Position numbers and translations under genes: made by a program
The notes under the pieces: model-generated
Seen by the model: the letters and a program-made list of their open reading frames with translations, nothing else
Told to the model about the DNA's origin: nothing
Databases searched by the model: none
Source of the DNA: JAXLQL01 sp046331625
GTDB lineage: Bacteria; Acidobacteriota; Terriglobia; Bryobacterales; Bryobacteraceae
Length of the DNA stretch: 64,000 nucleotides
Assembly: GCA_046331625.1 (NCBI GenBank)
Contig: JAXLQL010000009.1
Location: 1 to 64,000 of the forward strand
Reading direction: 5' to 3'
In this document: positions 8,419 through 16,463 of the stretch, piece after piece
How positions within the stretch are numbered: the first letter of the stretch is position 1
Layout of the letters: each line of letters begins with the position of its first letter

Positions 8419-9087
8419 ATGTTGCGCAGACAGTTCCTGGCCAGCGCGGCCTTGCCCGCGTTCGCGCGTGTGGAAACAAGATCGCTGGTTCTCGTGTGGC
8501 TGGCCGGCGGCGTTTCCCAAGTGGACACTTGGCAGCCGCTGCCCTACACGCCCTTCCGTGGCGGAATGCGGGCGGGCGACATCCAGGGAACGTGCCGGAG
8601 CATCGAGACGAGCAATCCCGGTTTGCGCTTCGGCGAAGGCCTCGAACGGTTAGCCGAGTTCGCGCATCTTGGACGCCTGACGAAGACACCGGGCAAAGCG
8701 GGACTCTCCCATCGGGAGGCCACGGAACGGGCGTTGACGCTCGATGCTGCGCGAATCGATTTCCCTCGCATCGGCGAGGTCCCGGAACTCGTCGCGCGCG
8801 GCGCGCGTGACGTGATCATCGAGTTTCACTTCGAACCATTCCAAGGCTTCGACGTGCATGACCACGGCTCGGCTCGCATGAATCATCTCAAGCGCAAGAT
8901 CGACGGGCCGCTCGCGAACTTGATCCGCGCAGTAGATCTGACCACGACGACCGTAGTGATCACTTCCGAGTTCGATCGCAAGCTTGCGCTCGATCCGAAC
9001 GCAGTGCTCACTGACGAGTCGCAGTACGGCTATCATGCGCACGCACCCGAATCACGAACCTCACTGATTTTCGGAGCCCATCTATGA
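8419..9087 (+). CDS. miniature DUF1501-like exported protein
   Basis: Only 222 residues, against roughly 430-480 for ordinary DUF1501 proteins (compare 467 at 55140-56543). The N-terminus is a Tat-like leader (LRRQFLASAALPAFA). Recognisable pieces follow: LVLVWLAGGVSQVDTWQP (equivalent to the '..LGGVSHMDTFDPKP' start of DUF1501), VHDHGS, and the near-terminal TTTVVITSEFDRK that matches '..STLVLWMGEFGRT'. The middle third of the family is missing, while the frame is open and overlaps the next ATG by 4 nt. It is therefore a compact family member or a cleanly shortened gene rather than a frameshifted relic. Function unknown; the fold is related to sulfatases and alkaline phosphatases. Confidence 0.75.
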   Translation: MLRRQFLASAALPAFARVETRSLVLVWLAGGVSQVDTWQPLPYTPFRGGMRAGDIQGTCRSIETSNPGLRFGEGLERLAEFAHLGRLTKTPGKAGLSHREATERALTLDAARIDFPRIGEVPELVARGARDVIIEFHFEPFQGFDVHDHGSARMNHLKRKIDGPLANLIRAVDLTTTTVVITSEFDRKLALDPNAVLTDESQYGYHAHAPESRTSLIFGAHL

Positions 9088-10406
9088 AACGAAGAAACGT
9101 TCTCGGAGTGCTCGCCGGCACGAGCGCACTTGCTGGCGCGCCCCAACAGGCACTGGCGCAGGCGAGTCGCGGCGCCGCGCCGCTCGAGATCACCGACGTG
9201 AAGGTGATCCTCACGCAGCCGGGCGCGGACAATCTGGTGATCGTGAAGGTGCTCACCAGCGAACCCGGACTTTACGGGATCGGCTGCGCCACGCATCGAG
9301 AGCGCCCGCTCGCTGTCGCCACCGCCATCGAGCAATACATGAAGCCGTTCCTCATCGGGAAGAATCCCGAGAACATCGAGGACATCTGGCAGTCGGCTTA
9401 TGTGGCTTCGTACTTCCGCAGCGGCGTCACCTTGAACAACGCGCTATCTGGCGTCGATGGCGCGCTGTGGGACATTCTCGGCAAGCGCGCCGGAATGCCG
9501 CTCTACAAGTTGCTCGGCGGACGTGTGCGCGCCGCGGTTCCGCTCTACACGCACGCCGCCGCGACGTCGCTCCAGGAACTCGAAGACATGGTGCGCAAGT
9601 TCGTGGCCGAAGGCTATCGTCACGTTCGCGTGCAACTCGCGGTTCCGGGATTCGCCACTTACGGTGCGAATTCGGCCACGGCCGAGGCTACTCAGAAGGC
9701 GCGTCCACGCAACGTCGATCCATCGCCTGTGTTCGAGCCGACGCCATACGTGAACAACACGCTCAAGATGTTCGACTACTTGCGATCGAAGCTCGGCTTC
9801 GACGTGGATCTGCTTCACGACGTCCACGAGCGCGTTCCGCCGCCGCAGGCCGTGCAGTTGTGCAAAGCGGTGGAGCAGTATCGCCCATTTTTCATGGAAG
9901 ATCCGTTCGCACCGGAAGACGTGCACTGGTTTGGCATCCTGCGTCAGCAAACCTCCACGCCGCTCGCGATGGGCGAGCTCTTCGTCAACCGCAACGAATG
10001 GCTGCCGCTGGTCCAGAACCGTTGGATCGATTTCATCCGCATTCACATCTCGGCGATCGGCGGATTGAGCCTGGCCCGCAAAGTACAATGTACCTGCGAA
10101 ATGTTCGGGATCAGAACTGCTTGGCACGGGCCCGGAAATGTGTCTCCCGTGGGCCACGCCGTGAACATGCACCTCGATCTCGCCAGCACCAATTTCGGTA
10201 TCCAGGAAGAGAACCGCTTCTCCGATGCAACGCGCGAAGTCTTCCCCGGCGCACCAGAAATCACGGGCGGATACATGTATGCCAACGACAAGCCCGGCCT
10301 GGGCATCGACGTCGACGAGCGCGTTGCCGCCAAGTTTCCCTACAAAGCTCCCGGTGGAAGCCGCGGCAACGACCGCCGCCTCGACGGGACCATCGTGAGA
10401 CCCTGA
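9084..10406 (+). CDS. enolase-superfamily dehydratase (ManD/RspA-like), exported
   Basis: 440 residues. The first 27 form a leader with twin Arg (KRRNVLGVLAGTSALAGAP...ALAQA), suggesting Tat export or a Tat-like relic. The mature part is a mandelate racemase/muconate-lactonising enzyme of the mannonate-dehydratase (ManD, RspA) subgroup: capping domain ITDVKVILTQPG..., then a barrel with metal ligands Asp246, Glu272 (FMEDPF) and Glu298 (GELF), His248 in DVHER, and His348 in WHGPGNVSPVGHAVNMHLD. Family members dehydrate mannonate or gluconate, and many have low or no activity. An exported member is unusual. Flanked on both sides by SMP-30-type genes, it probably handles sugar acids. ATGA overlap with the preceding gene. 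Confidence 0.88.
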   Translation: MKRRNVLGVLAGTSALAGAPQQALAQASRGAAPLEITDVKVILTQPGADNLVIVKVLTSEPGLYGIGCATHRERPLAVATAIEQYMKPFLIGKNPENIEDIWQSAYVASYFRSGVTLNNALSGVDGALWDILGKRAGMPLYKLLGGRVRAAVPLYTHAAATSLQELEDMVRKFVAEGYRHVRVQLAVPGFATYGANSATAEATQKARPRNVDPSPVFEPTPYVNNTLKMFDYLRSKLGFDVDLLHDVHERVPPPQAVQLCKAVEQYRPFFMEDPFAPEDVHWFGILRQQTSTPLAMGELFVNRNEWLPLVQNRWIDFIRIHISAIGGLSLARKVQCTCEMFGIRTAWHGPGNVSPVGHAVNMHLDLASTNFGIQEENRFSDATREVFPGAPEITGGYMYANDKPGLGIDVDERVAAKFPYKAPGGSRGNDRRLDGTIVRP

Positions 10407-10411
10407 GACCC

Positions 10412-11380
10412 ATGAAAGCTCCACTGTTCGCATTCACCACCGCAACCATCATGACTGCACAAAACGGGATCGTCGTAGTCGATCCTTCTTTCACCAAGCT
10501 CATCGCCGCTGACGCAAAGATCGAAAAGCTGGGCGGCAACATGAAGTTCACCGAGGGCCCGGTGTGGATCGCCAACCCGCCGCATCTGCTCTTCAGCGAC
10601 ATCCCGTCGAACGCGATCATGAAGTGGACTCCGGACGGGAAGATCACCACATTCCGCAAGCCAGTATTCGCGGGCCAATTCGGTGAAGGCGAATTCGTCG
10701 GATCGAACGGGCTCACACTCGATTCGCAAGGCCGCCTCGTCGCCTGCGAGCATCGCAACCGCCGCGTGTCGCGAACCGAGAAAGACGGCAAGATCACCGT
10801 GCTCGCCGATCGCTTCGAAGGCAAGCGCCTCAACAGCCCCAATGATGCGGTGCACAAGAAGAATGGCGACCTCTACTTCACCGATCCACCGTATGGATTG
10901 GCGAAGGAAGATGCCGATCCGGCGAAGGAGTTGAAGTTCAACGGACTGTTCCGGCTTACCGCAGCCGGCAAACTCGAACTGCTCGTGCGCGACATGACGC
11001 GTCCCAACGGCTTGGCCTTCTCGCCCGACGAGAAGAAGATGTACGTCGCCAATTCAGATGCCGCAAAGAAGATTTGGATGATCTTCGACGTGGCCGCCGA
11101 TGGGAAGCTGACGAGTGGCAAGGTCTTCTACGACGTGACCAAGGAGACCGCCGAAGGCCTGCCTGACGGAATGAAGATTGACCGGCAAGGCAACATCTGG
11201 GCGACCGGTCCGGGCGGCATCTGGGTGTTCTCACCGGCAGGCAAGCTGCTGGGCAAAGTGCAGCCGGCGGAAGTTCCGGCAAATTGCGGGTGGGGTGATG
11301 CCGACGGCAACACGCTCTACATGACCGCACGCACCGGGCTGTATCGCGTGAAGACGCTGGTGGGCGGCGTGCGTCCGTAG
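10412..11380 (+). CDS. SMP-30/gluconolactonase/LRE-like protein, second copy
   Basis: 322 residues starting at the ATG 5 bases after the ManD-like stop; longer upstream reading in this frame is a shadow of that gene. It is a six-bladed propeller with the metal/active-site set Glu48 (FTEGP), Asn144 (SPND), Asn199 (RPNG) and Asp252 (LPDGM). TDPPYGL around 157-163 and ..GGIWVFSPAGKLLG.. are typical of bacterial gluconolactonases. The N-terminus is weakly hydrophobic (MKAPLFAFTTATIMTAQNG) and may be a signal peptide. It is closer to classical gluconolactonase than the 7543 copy. Probably co-transcribed with the dehydratase, acting on a lactone of the same sugar acid. Confidence 0.88.
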   Translation: MKAPLFAFTTATIMTAQNGIVVVDPSFTKLIAADAKIEKLGGNMKFTEGPVWIANPPHLLFSDIPSNAIMKWTPDGKITTFRKPVFAGQFGEGEFVGSNGLTLDSQGRLVACEHRNRRVSRTEKDGKITVLADRFEGKRLNSPNDAVHKKNGDLYFTDPPYGLAKEDADPAKELKFNGLFRLTAAGKLELLVRDMTRPNGLAFSPDEKKMYVANSDAAKKIWMIFDVAADGKLTSGKVFYDVTKETAEGLPDGMKIDRQGNIWATGPGGIWVFSPAGKLLGKVQPAEVPANCGWGDADGNTLYMTARTGLYRVKTLVGGVRP

Positions 11381-11394
11381 GACATGAAGTGCTC

Positions 11395-11422
11395 TTGACA
11401 CTCCCGCGCCTCAGATGATACA
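11395..11422 (+). promoter_or_regulatory. candidate sigma-70-type promoter of the LRR gene
   Basis: A perfect -35 hexamer TTGACA (11395-11400), a 16-bp spacer and GATACA as a weak -10 (11417-11422) lie 18 bases before the ATG at 11441. The -35 is convincing; the -10 is not. Confidence 0.4.
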
Positions 11423-11440
11423 GAACTATCGAATACCGCT

Positions 11441-12271
11441 ATGAGCATCCGATTCCTACCAGCAATTCTGGCGGCTTCACTACTCTCTGCCGCCGACGAG
11501 AAGACTCCGCTTTTCCCCGATCCGAATCTCGAAGCGATCGTCCGTTCGCACGTGTTCGCCAAACGCGACAACAAGGAGCCACTCACGGTGGACGACGTGA
11601 AGAGCCTGTCTGGGATTTCCGGGCGCGGCAAGCCAATCAAGACGCTGGCCGGTCTCGAGAAGTGCGCGGCGCTGATGCAGCTCGATCTTCCCGAGTCCGA
11701 GATCACCGACATCGCTCCATTGCGCGAGCTCACCAACATTCAGTCGTTGACGCTCTCGCGAAACAAGATCAAAGACATCTCGCCTCTGGCCGGCCTCACG
11801 CACCTGCAGTATCTCGAGTTGAGTGGCAACCAAGTCTCTGACCTGAAGCCGCTGTCGCAGTTGACCGCGATGAACTCGTTGTACCTGTCGCAGAATCAAA
11901 TCACCGACCTCGCGCCCATCGCTGGCCTCAACCGCGTGTGGTCACTTTACATCGACGGTAATCAAGTCAGCGACCTGAAGCCCACTGCCGGCTTGAAGTG
12001 GCTTTCGACACTCGACGCGCGAAGGAACAAGATCAAGGACGTAGCGCCGATCGCGCCGCTTACGAGCCTCAAGTATTTGCTGCTCGACGGCAATCCCGTG
12101 AGCGACATCGCGCCGTTGGTCGAGATGGCGAAGAAAGACACCGAAGGCGAGAAGCGGTTCGCGCCCTATTGGCTGGTCTCGCTGGCGGGTACCCCTGCTG
12201 CCAAGAGCGCGAAGGTGACCGACCTCAAGAAGTACAGCCACACGGTGACGGTCACCGCTCCGGCGAAATAG
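11441..12271 (+). CDS. secreted leucine-rich-repeat protein (internalin/SDS22 type)
   Basis: 276 residues with a signal peptide (MSIRFLPAILAASLLSAADE). The body carries a ladder of about seven 22-residue leucine-rich repeats with the internalin/SDS22 consensus, e.g. LQYLELSGNQVSDLKPLSQL, MNSLYLSQNQITDLAPIAGL and LSTLDARRNKIKDVAPIAPL. The N-terminal cap (PDPNLEAIVRSHVFAKR) matches the usual 'F.D.NLE..VR' cap. The C-terminus has no anchor motif, so the protein is probably periplasmic or released. LRR proteins of this type bind proteins; no partner can be inferred. It is a free-standing gene convergent with cheX, with 7 bases between stops. Confidence 0.88.
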   Translation: MSIRFLPAILAASLLSAADEKTPLFPDPNLEAIVRSHVFAKRDNKEPLTVDDVKSLSGISGRGKPIKTLAGLEKCAALMQLDLPESEITDIAPLRELTNIQSLTLSRNKIKDISPLAGLTHLQYLELSGNQVSDLKPLSQLTAMNSLYLSQNQITDLAPIAGLNRVWSLYIDGNQVSDLKPTAGLKWLSTLDARRNKIKDVAPIAPLTSLKYLLLDGNPVSDIAPLVEMAKKDTEGEKRFAPYWLVSLAGTPAAKSAKVTDLKKYSHTVTVTAPAK

Positions 12272-12278
12272 TGTCCCC

Positions 12279-12800
12279 TCAGTGCGACACCAGTTCCATG
12301 TGATGGAACTCGCGATGATGTACGTGCTGCGCTCCAGCCTCGGCGAGCGTCATCTGCACGCAGAATGTTTCGCCCTCGCAGGTGAACGGAACGATGGTCC
12401 AACCGGTCTTGGTCAGCGCCTTGGCCGAGACGCGCTCGCCGGATAGCACGGTCGGCGTACTCAGACCCATGGCGCCGAATCGGTCTTCGAGGTTGGTCTT
12501 GATGTTGCCGATCACCATGTTGGCGATCTCGCCCATCGCATCGAGCACCTCGCCGTCGATCCCCGCGTACTCGCCCATGAGCATGAGCGAGGCAGCCCGG
12601 CATGCCAGCGTCTCGCTGCAATTGATGCAACCGGTGCCCGAATACGGCCCGGCCACTCCGACCAGCGCGACCACGCCGGTGGCCGGCCCCACCACGGCGC
12701 CCAACCTCGGCTCACCCGGAACAGCTTCCAGGCCGAGCATCGTAGAGAAGACGCTCGTTGTTGCCGCCGCGATCTCCGATATCAGAAGTTCGTGAATCAT
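12279..12800 (-). CDS. CheX-like chemotaxis phosphatase
   Basis: 173 residues resembling the CheC/CheX/FliY phosphatase family. The active-site helix GEIANMVIGNIKTNLE contains the E-x-x-N signature (Glu and Asn used to dephosphorylate CheY-P). TCEGETFCVQMTL near the end matches the CheX C-terminal strand. An AGGAGA Shine-Dalgarno precedes the ATG. It lies 17 bases downstream of a single-domain CheY, so the pair should form a small dephosphorylation circuit. No kinase, receptor or flagellar gene is in the window. The cysteine-rich stretch CINCSETLACR is an oddity not expected in a typical CheX. Confidence 0.8.
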   Translation of the reverse strand: MIHELLISEIAAATTSVFSTMLGLEAVPGEPRLGAVVGPATGVVALVGVAGPYSGTGCINCSETLACRAASLMLMGEYAGIDGEVLDAMGEIANMVIGNIKTNLEDRFGAMGLSTPTVLSGERVSAKALTKTGWTIVPFTCEGETFCVQMTLAEAGAQHVHHREFHHMELVSH

Positions 12801-12817
12801 GGTCTCCTCTGCCGGGC

Positions 12818-13189
12818 CTAGAACAGACCCACGAGTTTCTCCTTGATCTGCTCCGCCGTGAAAGGCTTCCTCACGTATCCCACCGCGCCAAGGTTCACGG
12901 CCTCCATCACCTTGGCCTGAGCTCCTTCGGTAGTGATCATCACTACCGGTACGCTTTGCAGTTCCGGGTTGCCTTTCACCGTGCTGAGCAATTGCAGCCC
13001 ATCCATCTCCGGCATGTTGATATCGGAGAGAATCAGGTTTACCTTGTTGTCCCGCAGAAGATCCAAGGCTTCGACTCCGTTGGCTGCTTCGTGCACCTTT
13101 CCGATCGGCACATCGGTCTGTAGAAGCACGCGCTGCAGGATCTTGCGAATCGCCGCCGAGTCGTCGACGATCAATACGTCCACTGGCAT
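12818..13189 (-). CDS. single-domain response regulator, CheY-like
   Basis: 123 residues, a receiver domain only. The acidic pocket is Asp9-Asp10 (VDDSAAIRKIL), the phospho-acceptor is Asp56 (ILSDINMPEMDG), the switch Thr is in MITTEG (86-87), and Lys108 is in RKPF. A GGGAGG-type Shine-Dalgarno precedes the ATG. With no output domain it must act by protein contact, as CheY does at a motor or as a phospho-relay sink. It sits between the tartrate/D-malate dehydrogenase gene (79 bases upstream) and cheX (17 bases downstream), all on the minus strand, so transcription with the dehydrogenase is possible. Confidence 0.93.
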   Translation of the reverse strand: MPVDVLIVDDSAAIRKILQRVLLQTDVPIGKVHEAANGVEALDLLRDNKVNLILSDINMPEMDGLQLLSTVKGNPELQSVPVVMITTEGAQAKVMEAVNLGAVGYVRKPFTAEQIKEKLVGLF

Positions 13190-13268
13190 GAGAGTCTCCC
13201 TCCCAGGAAATTTCGGTTACAAAAGCCCTTATCGTCGGGGCCGGAGGGAGTGTGAAGCGAAGTTCGGC

Positions 13269-14330
13269 CTATAGATGCGCGAGCACTGCGTCGGTTACCT
13301 GCCGCGTGTTGGCGGTACCACCGAGGTCGGCACTAAGAGCCTTGCCTGAGGCAAGCGCCTTGCGGCAAGCTGAATCCACCGCCGCGCCAGCTCCTGCCTC
13401 GCCCAAATGATCCAGCATCATCGAAGCCGAGAAGAACGTGGCCAATGGGTTCGCGACGCCCTTTCCATAGATGTCTGGGGCGGTGCCGTGCACGGGCTCG
13501 AACATCGATGGGAATCGCCGCGTGGGGTCGATGTTCGCACTGGCCGCCAAGCCGATGCTGCCCGCGACGATAGCCGACAAGTCGCTGAGGATGTCGCCGA
13601 ACAGGTTCGACGCCACCACCACGTCGAACGTGTGCGGACGCCGCACGAAGTTCATCGCCGCGGCATCCACCAGCAAAGACTCGGTCTCGATCTCGGGGAA
13701 CTCGGCGGCGATCGCCTGAAACGAACGGTCCCACAGTACCATGCTGTAGCCCTGCGCGTTCGACTTGGTGATCGAGGCGACCCGCTTCTTTCCATTGCGG
13801 CGGCGCGCGAGTTCGAAGGCATGGCGAATCACGCGATCGCATCCACGCCGCGTGAACACCGAGGTCTGCACGGCTACTTCATCGGGCTGCTGGTGATAGA
13901 GGAAACCGCCGATCTGCGCGTACTCGCCTTCCGTATTCTCGCGGACCACAATCATGTCGATCTCGCCGGCTTTGCGGCCTGCCAGGGGCGATGCGACACC
14001 CTCGAACAAGACCGCCGGACGAACGTTGGCGAACTGATCGAAGCCGCGGCGAATCGGCAGCAGCAGTCCGTTGAGCGTGAGATTGTCGGGAAGCTCGGTG
14101 TGGCCCACAGCGCCGAGCAGAATCGCATCGTGGGGCCGAAGTTGGTCCAGCGCATCGGCGGGCATCATGCGGCCGTTTTTGAAGTAGTAGTCGGCGGACC
14201 AGTCGAAGTGCTTCCACTCGAAAGCGAGTCCGAACTTGCGGCCGCAGGCTTCGAGAACTTCGAGAGTGGGCGGGATGACTTCCTTGCCGATTCCGTCACC
14301 TGGAATGACGGCGATGCGAAACGTTTTCAT
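13269..14330 (-). CDS. tartrate dehydrogenase / D-malate dehydrogenase (DmlA-like)
   Basis: 353 residues from the ATG that begins MKTFRIAVIPGDGIG; the longer frame upstream has no family similarity. The region PDNLTLNGLLLPIRRGFDQ.FANVRP is characteristic of the TDH/DmlA branch rather than LeuB. RENTEGEYAQIGG, the catalytic Lys in SITKSNAQGYSM, ASNLFGDILSDLSA and EPVHGTAPDIYGKGVANP complete the active site. It oxidises D-malate or tartrate with NAD(+) and decarboxylates the product. It shares a 24-bp gap with the divergent PPC-domain gene. With the IPMDH-like paralogue at 4578-5624 it supports a dicarboxylic-acid catabolic capacity in this region. Confidence 0.88.
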   Translation of the reverse strand: MKTFRIAVIPGDGIGKEVIPPTLEVLEACGRKFGLAFEWKHFDWSADYYFKNGRMMPADALDQLRPHDAILLGAVGHTELPDNLTLNGLLLPIRRGFDQFANVRPAVLFEGVASPLAGRKAGEIDMIVVRENTEGEYAQIGGFLYHQQPDEVAVQTSVFTRRGCDRVIRHAFELARRRNGKKRVASITKSNAQGYSMVLWDRSFQAIAAEFPEIETESLLVDAAAMNFVRRPHTFDVVVASNLFGDILSDLSAIVAGSIGLAASANIDPTRRFPSMFEPVHGTAPDIYGKGVANPLATFFSASMMLDHLGEAGAGAAVDSACRKALASGKALSADLGGTANTRQVTDAVLAHL

Positions 14331-14354
14331 GATAGGATTCCAAATCATAGCAAA

Positions 14355-16337
14355 GTGCGAAAATTGTACCTGCTGAGCGCGATCATCTCCGGCGCCGTCG
14401 CAGCGCTTGGCGCGGAGATCTCTGAGGCCAAACCCGAAGTCGTGCACCGGTTGCCGGCGTTGTCCTCAGTGTTTCCGCAAGGGTCACGGCCGGGAACGAA
14501 GCTTTCCGTCGAGGTGCTGGGTCAGAACCTGGACCGCGTGCTGACAGCAGCGTTCATCGACGATTCGATCCGTGCGCGGATTACAGCCGCGTCTCCCACG
14601 AAGATCGATCTCGAGTTCGACGTGCCGGCAGCGGCCATGTTCGGACCGCACTACTTTCGAGTCGTTTCACCTCGCGGCGCTTCGAATGTGCTCTTGTTCC
14701 GCGTAGGCGATCAGCCGCATCACGACGAGCGCGAGCCGAACTCGGATCTCGAACACGCCGAGGCGGTGAACGCGCCTGTGACGATCAACGGCCGGCTCAA
14801 CGTGGATGACGACTATGACTTTTTCCGATTCCACGCGGACGCGGGCGAGACGTGGATCTTCGACCTCAGGTCAGCGCGGAATGGAAGCGGACTCGATGCG
14901 GCGTTGATCCTGCTCGACAGCAGGGGCCGCAAACTCGAGCATGACGAAGACACGTTCATTTGGGATCCGTTCTTCGCGCACCGATTCAAAGACGCAGGGG
15001 ACTACATGGCCGTGGTGCAGCCGACGCACACGCGCAACGATCCGGGGTTCGCCTACCAACTCGATATTCGTCGCGCAGCGCACGTCGAGACGCTTTCGCC
15101 GATTTCCCTCGTTCCTGGGGCCGAGACACGAGTGACGCTCTACGGTCACGGATTGGCGGACGCGAAGGCGGACCTGCGCTTCGATGCCGCGGAGTTCGGC
15201 GGTTCGATCGAGGAGGCAAGAGGTACGAGCGCGGTGGCGCGAATTCGCGTGCCGTCAGACGCCAAACCAGGCCCTCACGAGTTGCGTGTGGTCAGCAGAG
15301 GCTTGTCGAGTCCAGTTACGTTTTTGGTGGATGCGACTCCTGCGCACGCCGGCGGCGAATTGCGTCCGCCGGTTTCGATCACCGGAACGGCGCGCTACCG
15401 GCAGCCGGAGTCATTCACATTTCGCGCCGAGGCGGGGCAGAAGCTGGTGTTCGAAGTGCGGGCCCAGCGCTTCGGCTCGCGCGCGGACACGATGCTGCGC
15501 ATCCTCGACGCAAAAGGCAAGCTCATCGCGAGCAATGACGACGCGACATTCGCCGGCGTGAACTTCAACAAGGATCCCCGTGTCCTGCATACGTTCAAAG
15601 ACGCGGGCGAGTATCGGCTCGAGATCCGGAGCATGTGGCAGACGACCGGCGAGGATTTTCCATATCAGTTGTTGGTGAAGCCGCCCGAGCCGCGTGCCGA
15701 GTTGATGCTGGGCTCCGATCAACCCTACGCGTATCCCGGCGAGAAGGCGAAGCTGAAGGTCTCAGCGGTTCGCATCGATGGACACGACCAGCCGGTGAAG
15801 GTGAGAATCGAAGGCTTGCCGGAAGGCGTCACGGCTTCGGAAGCAGTGATCGAGAAGGGTAAGAATGATGCCGAGATCGAGATCGATCCGGGAACGGCGA
15901 AACCGGGCACGTATGCTGCTGTGCGCGTGGTAACCGGCAATGCGGCGCCGGCATGGCGCTCGGTGCGGATCTCGTCGGGTGGCGGTGAAGGTGCGGCGTT
16001 TGCACGTGTCGATCGAGCATGGTTCGCCGTGGTGGAGAAGCCGCTCTTCTCACTCGAATGCGCATCTACGAGCGTGAACCTGGTACGTGGAGGCGGCGCG
16101 GACCTGAAGGTGATGATCCGGCGGCGCCCGGATTTCGAAGAGAAGCTCGCGTTTCATGCCGAGAACTTGCCCGTGGGCGTGTCGGTTGAAACAGTGCTGT
16201 CGGGAAAAGACGAGGCCACCCTCCGGTTTCGCGCGACACCCGATGCGGCATTGGGGCGCGCGGCGCGCGTTGTGATCCTGGGCGATGGCAGAGGCCAGAC
16301 GCACCAGGCGCCGAAGATTGCGCTGGTGCTCGACTGA
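14355..16337 (+). CDS. secreted PPC-domain protein
   Basis: About 660 residues from a GTG at 14355 (a TTG at 14364 is an alternative), with a signal peptide (LYLLSAIISGAVAALGAE). The open frame further upstream is a shadow of the dehydrogenase. There are two bacterial pre-peptidase C-terminal (PPC) domains, one around DDDYDFFRFHADAGETW.IFDLRS and one around ESFTFRAEAGQKLVFEVRA. Each has the hallmark Asp-rich loop followed by '..TFKDAGEYRLEIR..'. IPT/TIG-like beta domains precede and follow each. No peptidase catalytic domain is present. Such proteins are abundant in Acidobacteria and Planctomycetes and are probably extracellular binding modules. Confidence 0.82.
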   Translation: MRKLYLLSAIISGAVAALGAEISEAKPEVVHRLPALSSVFPQGSRPGTKLSVEVLGQNLDRVLTAAFIDDSIRARITAASPTKIDLEFDVPAAAMFGPHYFRVVSPRGASNVLLFRVGDQPHHDEREPNSDLEHAEAVNAPVTINGRLNVDDDYDFFRFHADAGETWIFDLRSARNGSGLDAALILLDSRGRKLEHDEDTFIWDPFFAHRFKDAGDYMAVVQPTHTRNDPGFAYQLDIRRAAHVETLSPISLVPGAETRVTLYGHGLADAKADLRFDAAEFGGSIEEARGTSAVARIRVPSDAKPGPHELRVVSRGLSSPVTFLVDATPAHAGGELRPPVSITGTARYRQPESFTFRAEAGQKLVFEVRAQRFGSRADTMLRILDAKGKLIASNDDATFAGVNFNKDPRVLHTFKDAGEYRLEIRSMWQTTGEDFPYQLLVKPPEPRAELMLGSDQPYAYPGEKAKLKVSAVRIDGHDQPVKVRIEGLPEGVTASEAVIEKGKNDAEIEIDPGTAKPGTYAAVRVVTGNAAPAWRSVRISSGGGEGAAFARVDRAWFAVVEKPLFSLECASTSVNLVRGGGADLKVMIRRRPDFEEKLAFHAENLPVGVSVETVLSGKDEATLRFRATPDAALGRAARVVILGDGRGQTHQAPKIALVLD

Positions 16338-16443
16338 CCTCTCGTGGGGCAAGCTTCAGCCTCCGCGGGACTTCAGTCCCGTTCCGATGCGGCCAAAGCA
16401 CACGACTGCCGCTTGAGAACCGCGCTGGTGCTCCACTGACCTC
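16320..16443. repeat. 22-nt direct repeats around a palindromic repeat unit
   Basis: The last bases and stop of the PPC gene (16320-16341, starting GCGCTGGTGCTCGACTGA) recur with one mismatch at 16422-16443. The 80 bases between hold a twin-palindrome repeat at 16345-16392 (TGGGGCAAGCTTCAGCC... then CGCGGGACTTCAGTCCCG). This looks like an insertion with a target duplication or a local slippage product. Confidence 0.7.
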
Positions 16444-16449
16444 CTGAGC

Positions 16450-16455
16450 GACAAT
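16450..16455 (+). promoter_or_regulatory. -10-like GACAAT before the cyclophilin gene
   Basis: GACAAT ends 8 nt before the ATG at 16464 and only 2 nt before another ATG at 16458. If it is a real -10, the start must be 16464, leaderless. Confidence 0.3.
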
Positions 16456-16463
16456 CAATGTTT

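Noticed and set aside
9467..10411. 637-residue plus-strand frame ending in the second SMP-30 gene
   Set aside because: Everything before 10412 is an out-of-frame reading of the ManD-like gene with Arg-rich low-complexity composition; the SMP-30 family begins at the ATG at 10412.
13407..14354. Long plus-strand extension of the PPC gene to 976 residues
   Set aside because: The extra part is antisense to the tartrate/D-malate dehydrogenase and lacks similarity; a signal peptide begins right after the GTG at 14355.
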